6,609 nt of DNA from contig JAEMPT010000007.1 in NCBI GenBank assembly GCA_022759165.1, forward strand, positions 1 through 6,609. Direction: 5' to 3'. This DNA comes from Thermoprotei archaeon. GTDB lineage: Archaea > Thermoproteota > Thermoprotei_A > Sulfolobales > Fervidicoccaceae. A program made the position numbers and the translations under genes. Under the pieces are notes generated by a model. That model made no database searches, was not told the origin of the DNA, and was given only the letters and a program-made list of their open reading frames with translations. Shown one piece after another: positions 1-5,660 of this stretch (positions are counted from its first letter, which is position 1; every line of letters begins with the position of its first letter).

Positions 1-1
1 T

Positions 2-127
2 TTTTTGCCTCACAGGTATCTAAGTGCAAGTATAAGCATAGCCCGTAGGGTAATGAGCTCTGCGGGATGGGGGAGCAGTGAGCCCCCGAACCAGCAAATG
101 AGGCTAAAGGCGAAAAGCCCCAGTTAA
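2..127 (+). pseudogene. tnpB: TnpB C-terminal remnant, RuvC-III motif degraded
   Basis: TnpB is the RNA-guided nuclease of IS200/IS605 and IS607 elements and the ancestor of Cas12. In frame 2 the bases encode 41 residues and a TAA at 125-127. The stretch HRYLSASISIARRVM aligns with the family's last conserved block, (A/D)RDxNAAxNIARR, and the tail SAGWGSSEPPNQQ is typical of archaeal TnpB ends. The RuvC-III aspartate of the D-x-N-A motif is replaced by Tyr, the first Asp of DRD by His, and the Asn by Ser, so this copy should not cut DNA. No zinc-finger CxxC precedes the block within the visible bases. The rest of the gene lies outside the window, so it is unknown whether the frame is intact upstream. 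I call it a decayed copy; a nuclease-dead protein kept for another use (TldR-like) is the alternative. Confidence 0.65.
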
Positions 128-165
128 ACACTGGAAGCCTCGTCCTTCAGGACGGGGTAGCTCAC
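62..165 (+). ncRNA. Candidate omegaRNA/reRNA scaffold overlapping the tnpB 3' end
   Basis: TnpB proteins use a guide RNA made from the element's right end, overlapping the last codons of tnpB, with the guide taken from the flanking DNA. Three compact stems and the terminal hairpin follow one another here: GGGGG 69-73 with CCCCC 83-87; GGC 109-111 with GCC 117-119; CCAG 120-123 with CTGG 131-134; and the 8-pair hairpin 138-157. This order and the closing GTAGCTCAC fit the known architecture. No compensatory changes can be tested with a single copy, so the fold is read by eye. The guide, if any, would be the bases from about 166 onward. The 5' end is a guess. Confidence 0.5.
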
Positions 166-173
166 TGTTAAAT

Positions 174-187
174 AAAGCTTTTTATAC
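174..187 (+). promoter_or_regulatory. Archaeal BRE/TATA promoter for the glycosyltransferase operon
   Basis: AAAGC (174-178) directly followed by TTTTTATAC (179-187) matches the archaeal BRE plus TATA pattern. Transcription would start roughly 25 bases downstream, near 205-212, leaving a leader of about 55 bases that ends in AAGGTG (251-256), a Shine-Dalgarno match 8 bases before the ATG at 265. The box begins only about 9 bases after the insertion-sequence end, so the element abuts this promoter. Confidence 0.6.
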
Positions 188-264
188 AATTAAGATAAAC
201 AAGAGTGTCTTAGTGGGGATATTAAGAGATAGCGATATGTCATAGTAAGAAAGGTGCGACCCCA

Positions 265-1731
265 ATGCTTCCAATTAATATGCCGCAGATCGTAGAGTTC
301 GACGATTTAGTAAAGTTTAGCATCTTTATTACATACTTTAAATATATATTTTATTTCATATGGATTGTCCCAATATATAGAGCAGCGATAACTTTCAAGT
401 CTTGGAAGCTCAATTATAAGAAGTATGTACAGATCCCCGAGTCATCTATGAGGAGCACAAAAACTTCTTTTTACAAAGTCGCAGTTTTAATTCCTGCTAG
501 GAATGCTTCGAGATACATAAGGAGCTCGATCCTTTCGGCAATAAATCAAACCGTTACACCTAAGACGATCTATATCTTGGACGACGCCTCAAAAGATGAG
601 ACACTGAATGTCGTCGCAAATCTGGTTAAGGAACTAGGAGGAACGCTAACTGAAGTCAATGTCGGTAATGAAAAGAGTTCGCTTGTTTATAACTTGCTTA
701 CTAAATCTGGGAAAGACATCAAAATAGTGGTTGTTTCCTTCAGAAAACATTCGGGGAAGCCGAGGATGATAAATTCAGTTTTGGAAGATGTTGCCAAAGA
801 ACACGATTATATGCTCGTCTTGGATTCCGACACCATAATAGAAAGAAAATATATCGAAAAGCTAGCATATTTCTTGAGCAAAAACGAGAATGTAGCTGGG
901 GCCAATGGAACTATCTTACTATGGAGGCCCGAAGGAAAAGGCAGACTGTCCTGGTTTTTCGCTAAAGCATTCAGGAACATAGCTTCGCTTTACTACCTCT
1001 TAACCGTAAGATTTTCCGAAACCGTCTTCAACAGCGTGAATAGTCTCAACGGAAGCTGTGCCATGTATAAGGTAAAACCCCTGATTGAAGTGGGGGGGAT
1101 TCCAGAGGATACTTATGTTGAAGATACATCAATGAGTTGGGAGCTGCAGTTCATGGGATATACTGTAGCATATTTGCCAGGGGCTTATTCTTATACTGTA
1201 GATCCATCTAGCCTGAAGAGGTTCCTTTCCAAGGTATACAGAATAACTCTCGGCGTACAAAAGCTTTTGGTCACTCGTTTTAAAAGGCTTATAGCAAAGA
1301 GAAAACGCAATTTATTGCTCACATCATTGTATACGAGCTTGGGCAGTCTGCCGTTTGTATTCGTGATAGTGAACGTCTTTTTTACGGCCTTCCTAGCTCA
1401 CTTCGGCATTTATACTAAAGGCTTATCTCAATACATCTTCGGCTCCCTACAATTCACCCCCATATCCCTGATAATAGCGTTTATATATAAATACCCTTTG
1501 AGCTATCTGGGAATAAGTTATTTGACCGGCGTTTTGGAATCCTTGGCGATATACATGTTCTTAGTAAGCCTCTATAGAAATGAGCCTAACATAAGGAGAA
1601 CAATGCAAAATTCAAAGTCCACTATTCTGATTGTTCCGCTAATTCTGTGGAGCCAAGCGCTTATCGCACTTATAACAATTCCAGGTTCTTTGTATCAAGC
1701 GATAACTAAAAAGAAAGTGAGCAAATGGTAG
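265..1731 (+). CDS. Membrane family-2 glycosyltransferase (polysaccharide synthase-like)
   Basis: This is a processive-type GT2 enzyme that probably polymerises a surface sugar from nucleotide-sugar donors at the cytoplasmic membrane. An N-terminal membrane segment (about 15-38) precedes the GT-A domain: PARN at 78-81, LDDAS at 105-109, KPRMIN at 165-170 (donor/acceptor region), the metal-binding DSDT at 187-190, GSCAMY at 263-268, and VEDTSMS at 285-291 with the general-base Asp of the ED motif. Where cellulose, hyaluronan and PgaC synthases carry Q/RxxRW, this protein has KVYRI (323-327), so the Trp is missing. Hydrophobic segments follow at about 352-378, 395-410, 414-437 and 453-476. The start at 265 is supported by AAGGTG at 251-256. 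The secreted deacetylase-like gene begins 13 bases after the stop, which recalls PgaC/IcaA partners. The sugar cannot be told from sequence, and a non-processive transferase is possible given the altered motif. Confidence 0.85.
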   Translation: MLPINMPQIVEFDDLVKFSIFITYFKYIFYFIWIVPIYRAAITFKSWKLNYKKYVQIPESSMRSTKTSFYKVAVLIPARNASRYIRSSILSAINQTVTPKTIYILDDASKDETLNVVANLVKELGGTLTEVNVGNEKSSLVYNLLTKSGKDIKIVVVSFRKHSGKPRMINSVLEDVAKEHDYMLVLDSDTIIERKYIEKLAYFLSKNENVAGANGTILLWRPEGKGRLSWFFAKAFRNIASLYYLLTVRFSETVFNSVNSLNGSCAMYKVKPLIEVGGIPEDTYVEDTSMSWELQFMGYTVAYLPGAYSYTVDPSSLKRFLSKVYRITLGVQKLLVTRFKRLIAKRKRNLLLTSLYTSLGSLPFVFVIVNVFFTAFLAHFGIYTKGLSQYIFGSLQFTPISLIIAFIYKYPLSYLGISYLTGVLESLAIYMFLVSLYRNEPNIRRTMQNSKSTILIVPLILWSQALIALITIPGSLYQAITKKKVSKW

Positions 1732-1744
1732 GGGTCGTCGCAAA

Positions 1745-2854
1745 ATGCCAACTTTAAAAAAAGTATTGATTTTGACATTGGTCCTAGCCACCATTCTTGC
1801 TATAGCGATTGACATAAATGCTAGTGAAGACAGAGGTATAATCAAGTACGAAGGAGCACCGAAATTTTATGCCAAATATTCCTCTGCGGTAATATTTAGA
1901 GTAGATGATTTCGTGGCAGACCCTTCATATATTCATAATATAACATTTCACTTATCCAGAAAGAACGTTGTCTTTCAGAATTACCAAATGGAGCTCATCG
2001 ATCATTTGTTAAAAAATTATCCTGATATGAGGCTAGTGTTTGGCGTCATCACTGGAGATATTTCGGGCTCAAACAACAGTGATCTATGGTCGCTTTATGC
2101 GGAACTTGTAAAAGATTATGGATGGGAAGCCGCTTCTCACACGAGGTATCATCTTCCTCCTCCTAGGAGCCAAGCAGATGTACTAGGTTCCATACTGGAC
2201 ATCGAGGGAAATATAACAGGTTATAAAGTATACACCTACATTCCTCCCTATGGAAAAATTGGAAAGGGGGAGCTTGATAATCTAAGGGAAGCGGGTGTAA
2301 AAATAGTGATGCTCGATAAGCCAATGCAGTTCAACATCCCCAATAGATGGGACAATATGCGTATTACAATAAAAATGGATAGGACTTTACCATGGAAGAC
2401 CTCCCTGAAGCTAATGCATAGCTTTGAAAACATGGTAGGTGGAGTTCTTATAGTTTACACACACGCGACAAGCTTCGACTGGAAGAGCGGCTCACAACTT
2501 TTAAACGCTTTTGACTATGCCATTTCGTTTGTAAACGATGGGAAAACCTGGATCACAGTCCCCTCCGAACTGTATAAATATGAGGTCGAGAGGAAAGAAA
2601 TCATTGTAACTCAGTTAAACGAGACTTCGTTCAGAGTCGAATTGAAGAAATCTATGGATTTTGAGCCTATACCCATAACTCTATCATTTGAGGTGAATAG
2701 AGATGTTAAAGCCGTTTACTATGATGGTTCTCCCCTTCCAAAATTGAATTATTTCGGTTTTGTCCCTACCGTAGGATTTCAGCAGCAGAGGAACAACCTG
2801 ATCGTCTCCATCTATCCTGGTGGCACGTTAACGTTTGAATTAAGCGAGGAATAG
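1745..2854 (+). CDS. Secreted polysaccharide deacetylase-like protein (CE4/NodB fold, DUF2334-like)
   Basis: Likely removes acyl groups from a polysaccharide outside the cell. Residues 1-26 form a signal peptide or membrane anchor (basic start, hydrophobic 7-22, no lipobox Cys). The catalytic signatures of carbohydrate esterase family 4 are visible: motif 1 FRVDDF at 51-56 (Asp54 base, Asp55 metal), motif 2 HTRYH at 132-136 (metal His132 and His136, the H-S/T-x-x-H pattern), a motif 3-like IPPYG at 166-170 in which the usual Arg is absent, and VYTHA at 237-241 with the motif 5 His240. FRVDDF is typical of the divergent DUF2334 branch. Residues about 285-369 have alternating hydrophobic strands and look like a beta-sandwich accessory domain. 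The gene sits 13 bases after the glycosyltransferase and 7 bases before panE, so it is surely co-transcribed. The ribosome site is weak (GGGG, 1731-1734). The substrate is inferred only from the neighbour. Confidence 0.8.
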   Translation: MPTLKKVLILTLVLATILAIAIDINASEDRGIIKYEGAPKFYAKYSSAVIFRVDDFVADPSYIHNITFHLSRKNVVFQNYQMELIDHLLKNYPDMRLVFGVITGDISGSNNSDLWSLYAELVKDYGWEAASHTRYHLPPPRSQADVLGSILDIEGNITGYKVYTYIPPYGKIGKGELDNLREAGVKIVMLDKPMQFNIPNRWDNMRITIKMDRTLPWKTSLKLMHSFENMVGGVLIVYTHATSFDWKSGSQLLNAFDYAISFVNDGKTWITVPSELYKYEVERKEIIVTQLNETSFRVELKKSMDFEPIPITLSFEVNRDVKAVYYDGSPLPKLNYFGFVPTVGFQQQRNNLIVSIYPGGTLTFELSEE

Positions 2855-2861
2855 AATAATT

Positions 2862-3770
2862 ATGACAGACCCATTTGATTATTGTATAGCGGGTCTGGGC
2901 AATGTGGGCATACTTTTTGCCTATTTTTTGAGGAAGAAGAAGGTCGTCGCAATATCTAGGAGAGCTAAGGGCGATCGAGAGAGGGTTACGCTGAAACACA
3001 GTGGAGCGATTTTATGGTCAGATGAAATTTTGACTCGAAGGCCTGAAGATTTTGTCAAATGCAAAAAAGTCCTAATAACTTTGAAAGCGTATGAGGTGCC
3101 GTGGGCGCTATCCTTTTTGAAAGACAAGGGAGAAATCTTCATCGTAATGTCTAATGGCTTGGGGTTATTCGAAGAGGCTGTAAGGCTTCATGGGAAGGAT
3201 AGAGCTTTAGGAGGAACGGTTACATATGGACTTACTTCCTGCGGTGAATATTGCACTGAGCTTAGAGGGATCGGTCAGGTAAAGATAGGTGGCAGTGCAT
3301 CCATTGAGGCTCTAAAGAATTCTAAAGAAATGACCGAAGATCTTATCAGCGGAGGATGTTCGGCTAATGCTGTTGAAGATATAATCCCGCATATCTGGCT
3401 GAAAGGTATAATCAATTCAGCGATCAACCCAATCACGACGCTATTGAAAAAACCAAATAAGATTTTGCTGGAGAATCCGCATGCAGTAGAGCTTGCTGAA
3501 CTCGTCGTCAAAGAAGGGAAAGAAGTTGCGAATAAAAAAGGCATAGATCTCGCTTCGGACCCTTTTAAGGAAGCAATCGAAGTCGCAAAAAAGACAGGAG
3601 AAAACTTCAGCAGCATGTTGCAAGACATTATGGCAAGAAGGAAAACGGAGATTGACTACATAAATGGCTACTTAGCTTCGGAAGGTATGAAGCTTAATGT
3701 GAACGTGAAAGCGAACCTGTCACTTTATCTAATGATAAAGGCAATGGAAAGAGATCTTGGCATTCATTGA
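2862..3770 (+). CDS. panE: 2-dehydropantoate 2-reductase (ketopantoate reductase)
   Basis: Reduces ketopantoate to (R)-pantoate with NAD(P)H in the cytoplasm, the second committed step toward pantothenate and coenzyme A. The N-terminal Rossmann domain has GLGNVG at 11-16, SRR at 32-34 where an Arg usually contacts the NADP phosphate, TLKAYEV at 73-79, and NG at 98-99. The C-terminal helical domain shows Lys181 and Asn185 in the K-x-x-x-N pattern (catalytic Lys176 and Asn180 in the E. coli enzyme), then NFSSMLQD at 248-255 and RRKTEID at 259-265, placing Ser251 and Glu263 like Ser244 and Glu256 of E. coli. At 302 residues it is full length. It starts 7 bases after the deacetylase stop, with GAGG at 2846-2849 as a modest ribosome site. 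In Thermococcus, CoA feedback is reported to act at this enzyme; whether that holds here cannot be seen. Confidence 0.93.
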   Translation: MTDPFDYCIAGLGNVGILFAYFLRKKKVVAISRRAKGDRERVTLKHSGAILWSDEILTRRPEDFVKCKKVLITLKAYEVPWALSFLKDKGEIFIVMSNGLGLFEEAVRLHGKDRALGGTVTYGLTSCGEYCTELRGIGQVKIGGSASIEALKNSKEMTEDLISGGCSANAVEDIIPHIWLKGIINSAINPITTLLKKPNKILLENPHAVELAELVVKEGKEVANKKGIDLASDPFKEAIEVAKKTGENFSSMLQDIMARRKTEIDYINGYLASEGMKLNVNVKANLSLYLMIKAMERDLGIH

Positions 3771-3781
3771 GTAAAGCGGAC

Positions 3782-3803
3782 ATCGGCTATCTTTTGGGCC
3801 GAT
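3782..3803 (+). terminator. Small hairpin after panE, possible transcript end
   Basis: ATCGGC (3782-3787) pairs with GCCGAT (3798-3803), 6 bp around a 10-base loop, 12 bases past the panE stop. No clean T tract follows the stem; four T's lie inside the loop (3792-3795). Archaeal terminators rely mainly on T runs, so this may end the upstream operon or may simply be a 3' processing or stability element. A second short hairpin, AAAC 3818-3821 with GTTT 3825-3828, follows. Confidence 0.3.
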
Positions 3804-3866
3804 CTCTCGATTTCCAAAAACGAAGTTTACAATTGAAACCCCTCCTTTCAGACAGGAACTATTAAC

Positions 3867-3893
3867 AATAGAATAATAGAATAATTAATAAAA
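3867..3893 (+). promoter_or_regulatory. AT-rich promoter-like stretch upstream of panB, with an 8-base tandem repeat
   Basis: AATAGAAT occurs twice in tandem (3867-3874, 3875-3882) and runs into AATTAATAAAA (3883-3893), the best TATA-like box in the panE-panB gap. A start site about 25 bases later would fall near 3910-3918, giving a leader of roughly 12-20 bases before the ATG at 3931. This fits the lack of a Shine-Dalgarno site there. It is read by eye against a consensus in an A/T-rich background, so a false match is possible. Confidence 0.4.
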
Positions 3894-3930
3894 GTAAAAC
3901 CTAAAAAAATCAGAATCTGTGGTATCGCTC

Positions 3931-4725
3931 ATGTCAGAAAAGGTTACCGTCAAAAAAATTCTAAAGAAAAAGGAGCAAAAAGAAAAAATCGCAATGATAA
4001 CAGCGTATGATGCTCCCTTCGCTAGGGCGGCAGATGAGGCGGGGGTTGATTCGATTCTCGTGGGCGATTCCATGGCTATGGTAGTTCTTGGCATGGAAAA
4101 TACGCTGTCGATCACTCTGGAGGAGATGGTAGAGCACACTCGTGCAGTTGCACGAGTTAGACCTAAAGCATTAGTTATAGGCGACATGCCTTTCATGAGT
4201 TACGAAACAGGGCCAATAAAAGCCATGGAAAGTGCCTCATTATTCGTAAAAGCTGGTGCAGACGCAGTTAAGCTTGAAGGGGGGGAAGAAGTCGTCGATC
4301 AGATAAAAGCTATAATTAAGGTGGGGATTCCGGTAATGGGGCACATAGGCCTAACTCCCCAGCGCTTTTTAAAGCTCGGTGGCTACAGGATGGTGGGGAA
4401 AAAGAAAGAGGAAGAAGAGCAGCTCTACAGAGATGCTGAGGCCGTCCAAGAGGCCGGCGCCTTTGCCGTAGTTTTGGAGTTTGTCTTGGCTGATTTAGCC
4501 AAAAAGATAACGGAGAAGCTAAGCATACCTACAATATGCATTGGAGCGGGCCCTTATTGTGACGGACAGGTACTTGTTCTCCATGATGTCCTAGGTCTAT
4601 CGCAGCAATCCCCACCTTTTGCCAAAAAATACGTCGATCTTTTCTCTATAGCGCGAGAGGCCATTTCAAAATACGTAAAAGAGGTAAAGTCTGGAGAGTT
4701 TCCTACTCAAGAGTACTACAAATGA
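3931..4725 (+). CDS. panB: 3-methyl-2-oxobutanoate hydroxymethyltransferase (ketopantoate hydroxymethyltransferase)
   Basis: Transfers a hydroxymethyl group from methylene-tetrahydrofolate (or a tetrahydropterin counterpart) to 2-oxoisovalerate, giving ketopantoate, the substrate of the neighbouring PanE. It is a TIM-barrel, Mg-dependent, cytoplasmic enzyme. Counting from ATG 3931 it has 264 residues, the same as E. coli PanB. Metal and substrate residues are in place: ITAYDAPF at 23-30, VGDS at 44-47 (Asp46), GDMPFMSY at 84-91 (Asp85), KLEGG at 114-118 (Lys114, Glu116), GHIGLTPQ at 137-144, LEFV at 182-185 (Glu183 the base), and IGAGPYCDGQ at 204-213. The frame extends four codons upstream to a GTG at 3919, but the ATG gives the family length and suits a short leader. 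The gap of 160 bases after panE and the local TATA-like box suggest a separate transcript. Confidence 0.95.
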   Translation: MSEKVTVKKILKKKEQKEKIAMITAYDAPFARAADEAGVDSILVGDSMAMVVLGMENTLSITLEEMVEHTRAVARVRPKALVIGDMPFMSYETGPIKAMESASLFVKAGADAVKLEGGEEVVDQIKAIIKVGIPVMGHIGLTPQRFLKLGGYRMVGKKKEEEEQLYRDAEAVQEAGAFAVVLEFVLADLAKKITEKLSIPTICIGAGPYCDGQVLVLHDVLGLSQQSPPFAKKYVDLFSIAREAISKYVKEVKSGEFPTQEYYK

Positions 4726-4777
4726 ATTTTGTAGCCTTAGGTTAAAAGCTTGAGAGAAAACAGGAAATAATTTTGAA

Positions 4778-4785
4778 AAGGAGGT
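4778..4785 (+). promoter_or_regulatory. Strong ribosome-binding site AAGGAGGT
   Basis: AAGGAGGT is a near-perfect complement of the archaeal 16S 3' tail (CACCTCC) and ends 10 bases before ATG 4796. It is the strongest such site in the window and fixes the start of the DUF364 gene. Together with the 70-base gap after panB, it suggests independent translation from a shared or internal transcript; no convincing TATA box was found in 4726-4777. Confidence 0.75.
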
Positions 4786-4795
4786 ATATAGTAGC

Positions 4796-5560
4796 ATGAA
4801 GTGTGTAATTGATGAACTTTATGAGTCCGTCTTGAGAAAGGTTGATGGGCAAAGAATAGCTAGAGTTGCTATCGGGGCTGGTTATACATATGTCGAGCTT
4901 GATGATGGTGGAGCTGGCGTTGCTTATACAAATAAAGAGGGGGGAATAAGTAGAGGTTTAGCGGGAAGAATGGAAAGAATGCCTGTAGAAGAAGCCCTTA
5001 CATATCTCCTTTCTGGCAGAGGGCTGGAAGTGAGCTTTGGCTTAGCTACTGCTAATGCGTTGGTGAACAGACCTAGAGCTGAACTTAGAGAGCGAGACGC
5101 TTTGCTTGAAAGCGAACTGAGTCCTTCTGACGTAGTTGTGCTAGTTGGATATTTTCCAACTTATATCAACAGGTTGAAAGAAAAGGTGAAAGAAGTATAC
5201 GTACTGGAGATTATGGAGGTAGCCTCAAAGGACGTAGAAGTTTATCCATGGTGGGCATATGCCAGGCTTTTTTCTAAAGCCACTAGATTGTATATTACGG
5301 GGACGACTATATCAAACCATACCATAAACTACATATTGCCATCTTCAGTAGAGATAGAAAACAAATACATAATAGGTCCTTCTACTCCGATGATAGAGGA
5401 TCCCTTCATTAGTTACAATGTAAAAGGGCTAAGCGGCAGTTTAGTAACAAACAAAGAAGTTTGCTTCAAAATAGCTATGCAAGGTGGCGGCGTAAAGGAT
5501 ATGTTCAAGGTCGGTTGCCTGAAAAAGGTTTTCCTACCACTGGAAAAATCCACCACTTGA
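4796..5560 (+). CDS. DUF4213/DUF364 protein (putative heavy-metal chelation family)
   Basis: This resembles the family annotated as DUF364 with an N-terminal DUF4213 domain. The one solved member I recall (from Desulfitobacterium) has an enolase-N-like domain plus a Rossmann-like domain and was suggested to bind metal; no reaction is established. Seen here: an N-terminal alpha/beta part (about 1-75) with VAIGAGYTYVEL at 24-35; GLATANALVN at 82-91, matching the family's G-x-A-x-x-NA block; VGYFP at 117-121; TGTTISNHT at 168-176; GPSTPM at 194-199; GLSGSLV at 211-217; and GGGVKDMF at 230-237 near the end. There is no signal peptide, so it is cytoplasmic. The 254-residue length is usual for the family. 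It lies 70 bases after panB with the best ribosome site in the window. A link to pantothenate is only positional. Confidence 0.75.
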   Translation: MKCVIDELYESVLRKVDGQRIARVAIGAGYTYVELDDGGAGVAYTNKEGGISRGLAGRMERMPVEEALTYLLSGRGLEVSFGLATANALVNRPRAELRERDALLESELSPSDVVVLVGYFPTYINRLKEKVKEVYVLEIMEVASKDVEVYPWWAYARLFSKATRLYITGTTISNHTINYILPSSVEIENKYIIGPSTPMIEDPFISYNVKGLSGSLVTNKEVCFKIAMQGGGVKDMFKVGCLKKVFLPLEKSTT

Positions 5561-5660
5561 TAGCTGTCATCAAACAATGAGGGATCGCTAACGTTGCTGT
5601 GAAGATGCGGATTGGCCCGGGCCTCTCTCTGACCATTTTTCACTATCCCACATATAATAA
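5561..5660. other. Gap with a GC-rich self-complementary core; possible structured RNA or terminator
   Basis: This 100-base gap stands out for its G/C-rich centre in otherwise A/T-rich spacers. TTGAT (5557-5561) and ATCAA (5569-5573) form a 5-bp hairpin that overlaps the stop codon of the upstream gene. The 10-base palindrome GGCCCGGGCC lies at 5614-5623. Loose C/D-box-like motifs occur: ATGAGGG 5577-5583, GTGAAGA 5599-5605 and CTGA 5629-5632. The T run 5636-5640 could end a transcript. CATATAATAA (5651-5660) is TATA-like but touches the next ATG, so it would suit only a later start. Nothing here encodes a convincing protein. Confidence 0.4.
5614..5640 (+). terminator. Possible terminator after the DUF364 gene
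   Basis: The palindrome GGCCCGGGCC (5614-5623) is followed 12 bases later by T5 (5636-5640). As a single hairpin it has only 3 pairs around a 4-base loop, so stopping would depend on the T run, as is usual in archaea. Confidence 0.3.

Larger units (their letters stand above)
1..165 (+). mobile_element. Right end of an IS200/IS605- or IS607-type element (left part outside the window)
   Basis: This is the 3' part of a tnpB-carrying insertion sequence that runs off the left edge. Two things show it: a reading frame ending like a TnpB C-terminus (2-127), and just after it the terminal hairpin characteristic of these elements, CCTCGTCC at 138-145 pairing with GGACGGGG at 150-157 around a TTCA loop (8 pairs, one of them T-G), followed by GTAGCTCAC at 157-165. 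IS200/IS605 elements end in such subterminal hairpins rather than in terminal inverted repeats and make no target duplication, so the exact boundary cannot be proved here. I place it at the end of CTCAC. Base composition changes sharply from G/C-rich to A/T-rich right after this point, which supports the boundary. Whether a tnpA is present upstream is unknown. Confidence 0.72.

Noticed and set aside
1639..1845. Minus-strand 68-codon frame across the glycosyltransferase/deacetylase junction
   Set aside because: It spans two well-supported genes, with no promoter or ribosome site; treated as a shadow.
610..2952. The word GTCGTCGCAA occurs three times (610-619, 1734-1743, 2943-2952)
   Set aside because: Two copies are inside coding frames encoding ordinary residues and the spacing is irregular; codon preference explains it better than a binding site.
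3275..3628. Long minus-strand open frames inside panE (117 and 60 codons)
   Set aside because: They lie opposite a well-conserved PanE sequence, have no ribosome site, and their serine/phenylalanine-rich composition is that expected of a shadow frame.
3825..3860. A GTTTACAATTGAAAC-like stretch resembling a CRISPR repeat end
   Set aside because: There is only one copy, with no second repeat at a spacer distance in the window.
3771..3930. Riboswitch for CoA or pantothenate control in the panB leader
   Set aside because: The hairpins there are short and, if the TATA-like box at 3885-3893 is used, they lie upstream of the transcript; no known riboswitch pattern is recognisable.
3885..4196. Minus-strand 103-codon frame over the start of panB
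   Set aside because: It overlaps the highly conserved PanB N-terminus and shows no recognisable motif or start signal.
5580..5635. Possible tRNA or tRNA fragment ending in GACCA
   Set aside because: No acceptor stem, anticodon arm or TTCGA-type T loop could be paired on either strand.
5413..5643. Minus-strand 76-codon frame covering the GC-rich gap
   Set aside because: Most of it is antisense to the conserved end of the DUF364 protein and the remainder has no motif; the gap is better explained as non-coding.
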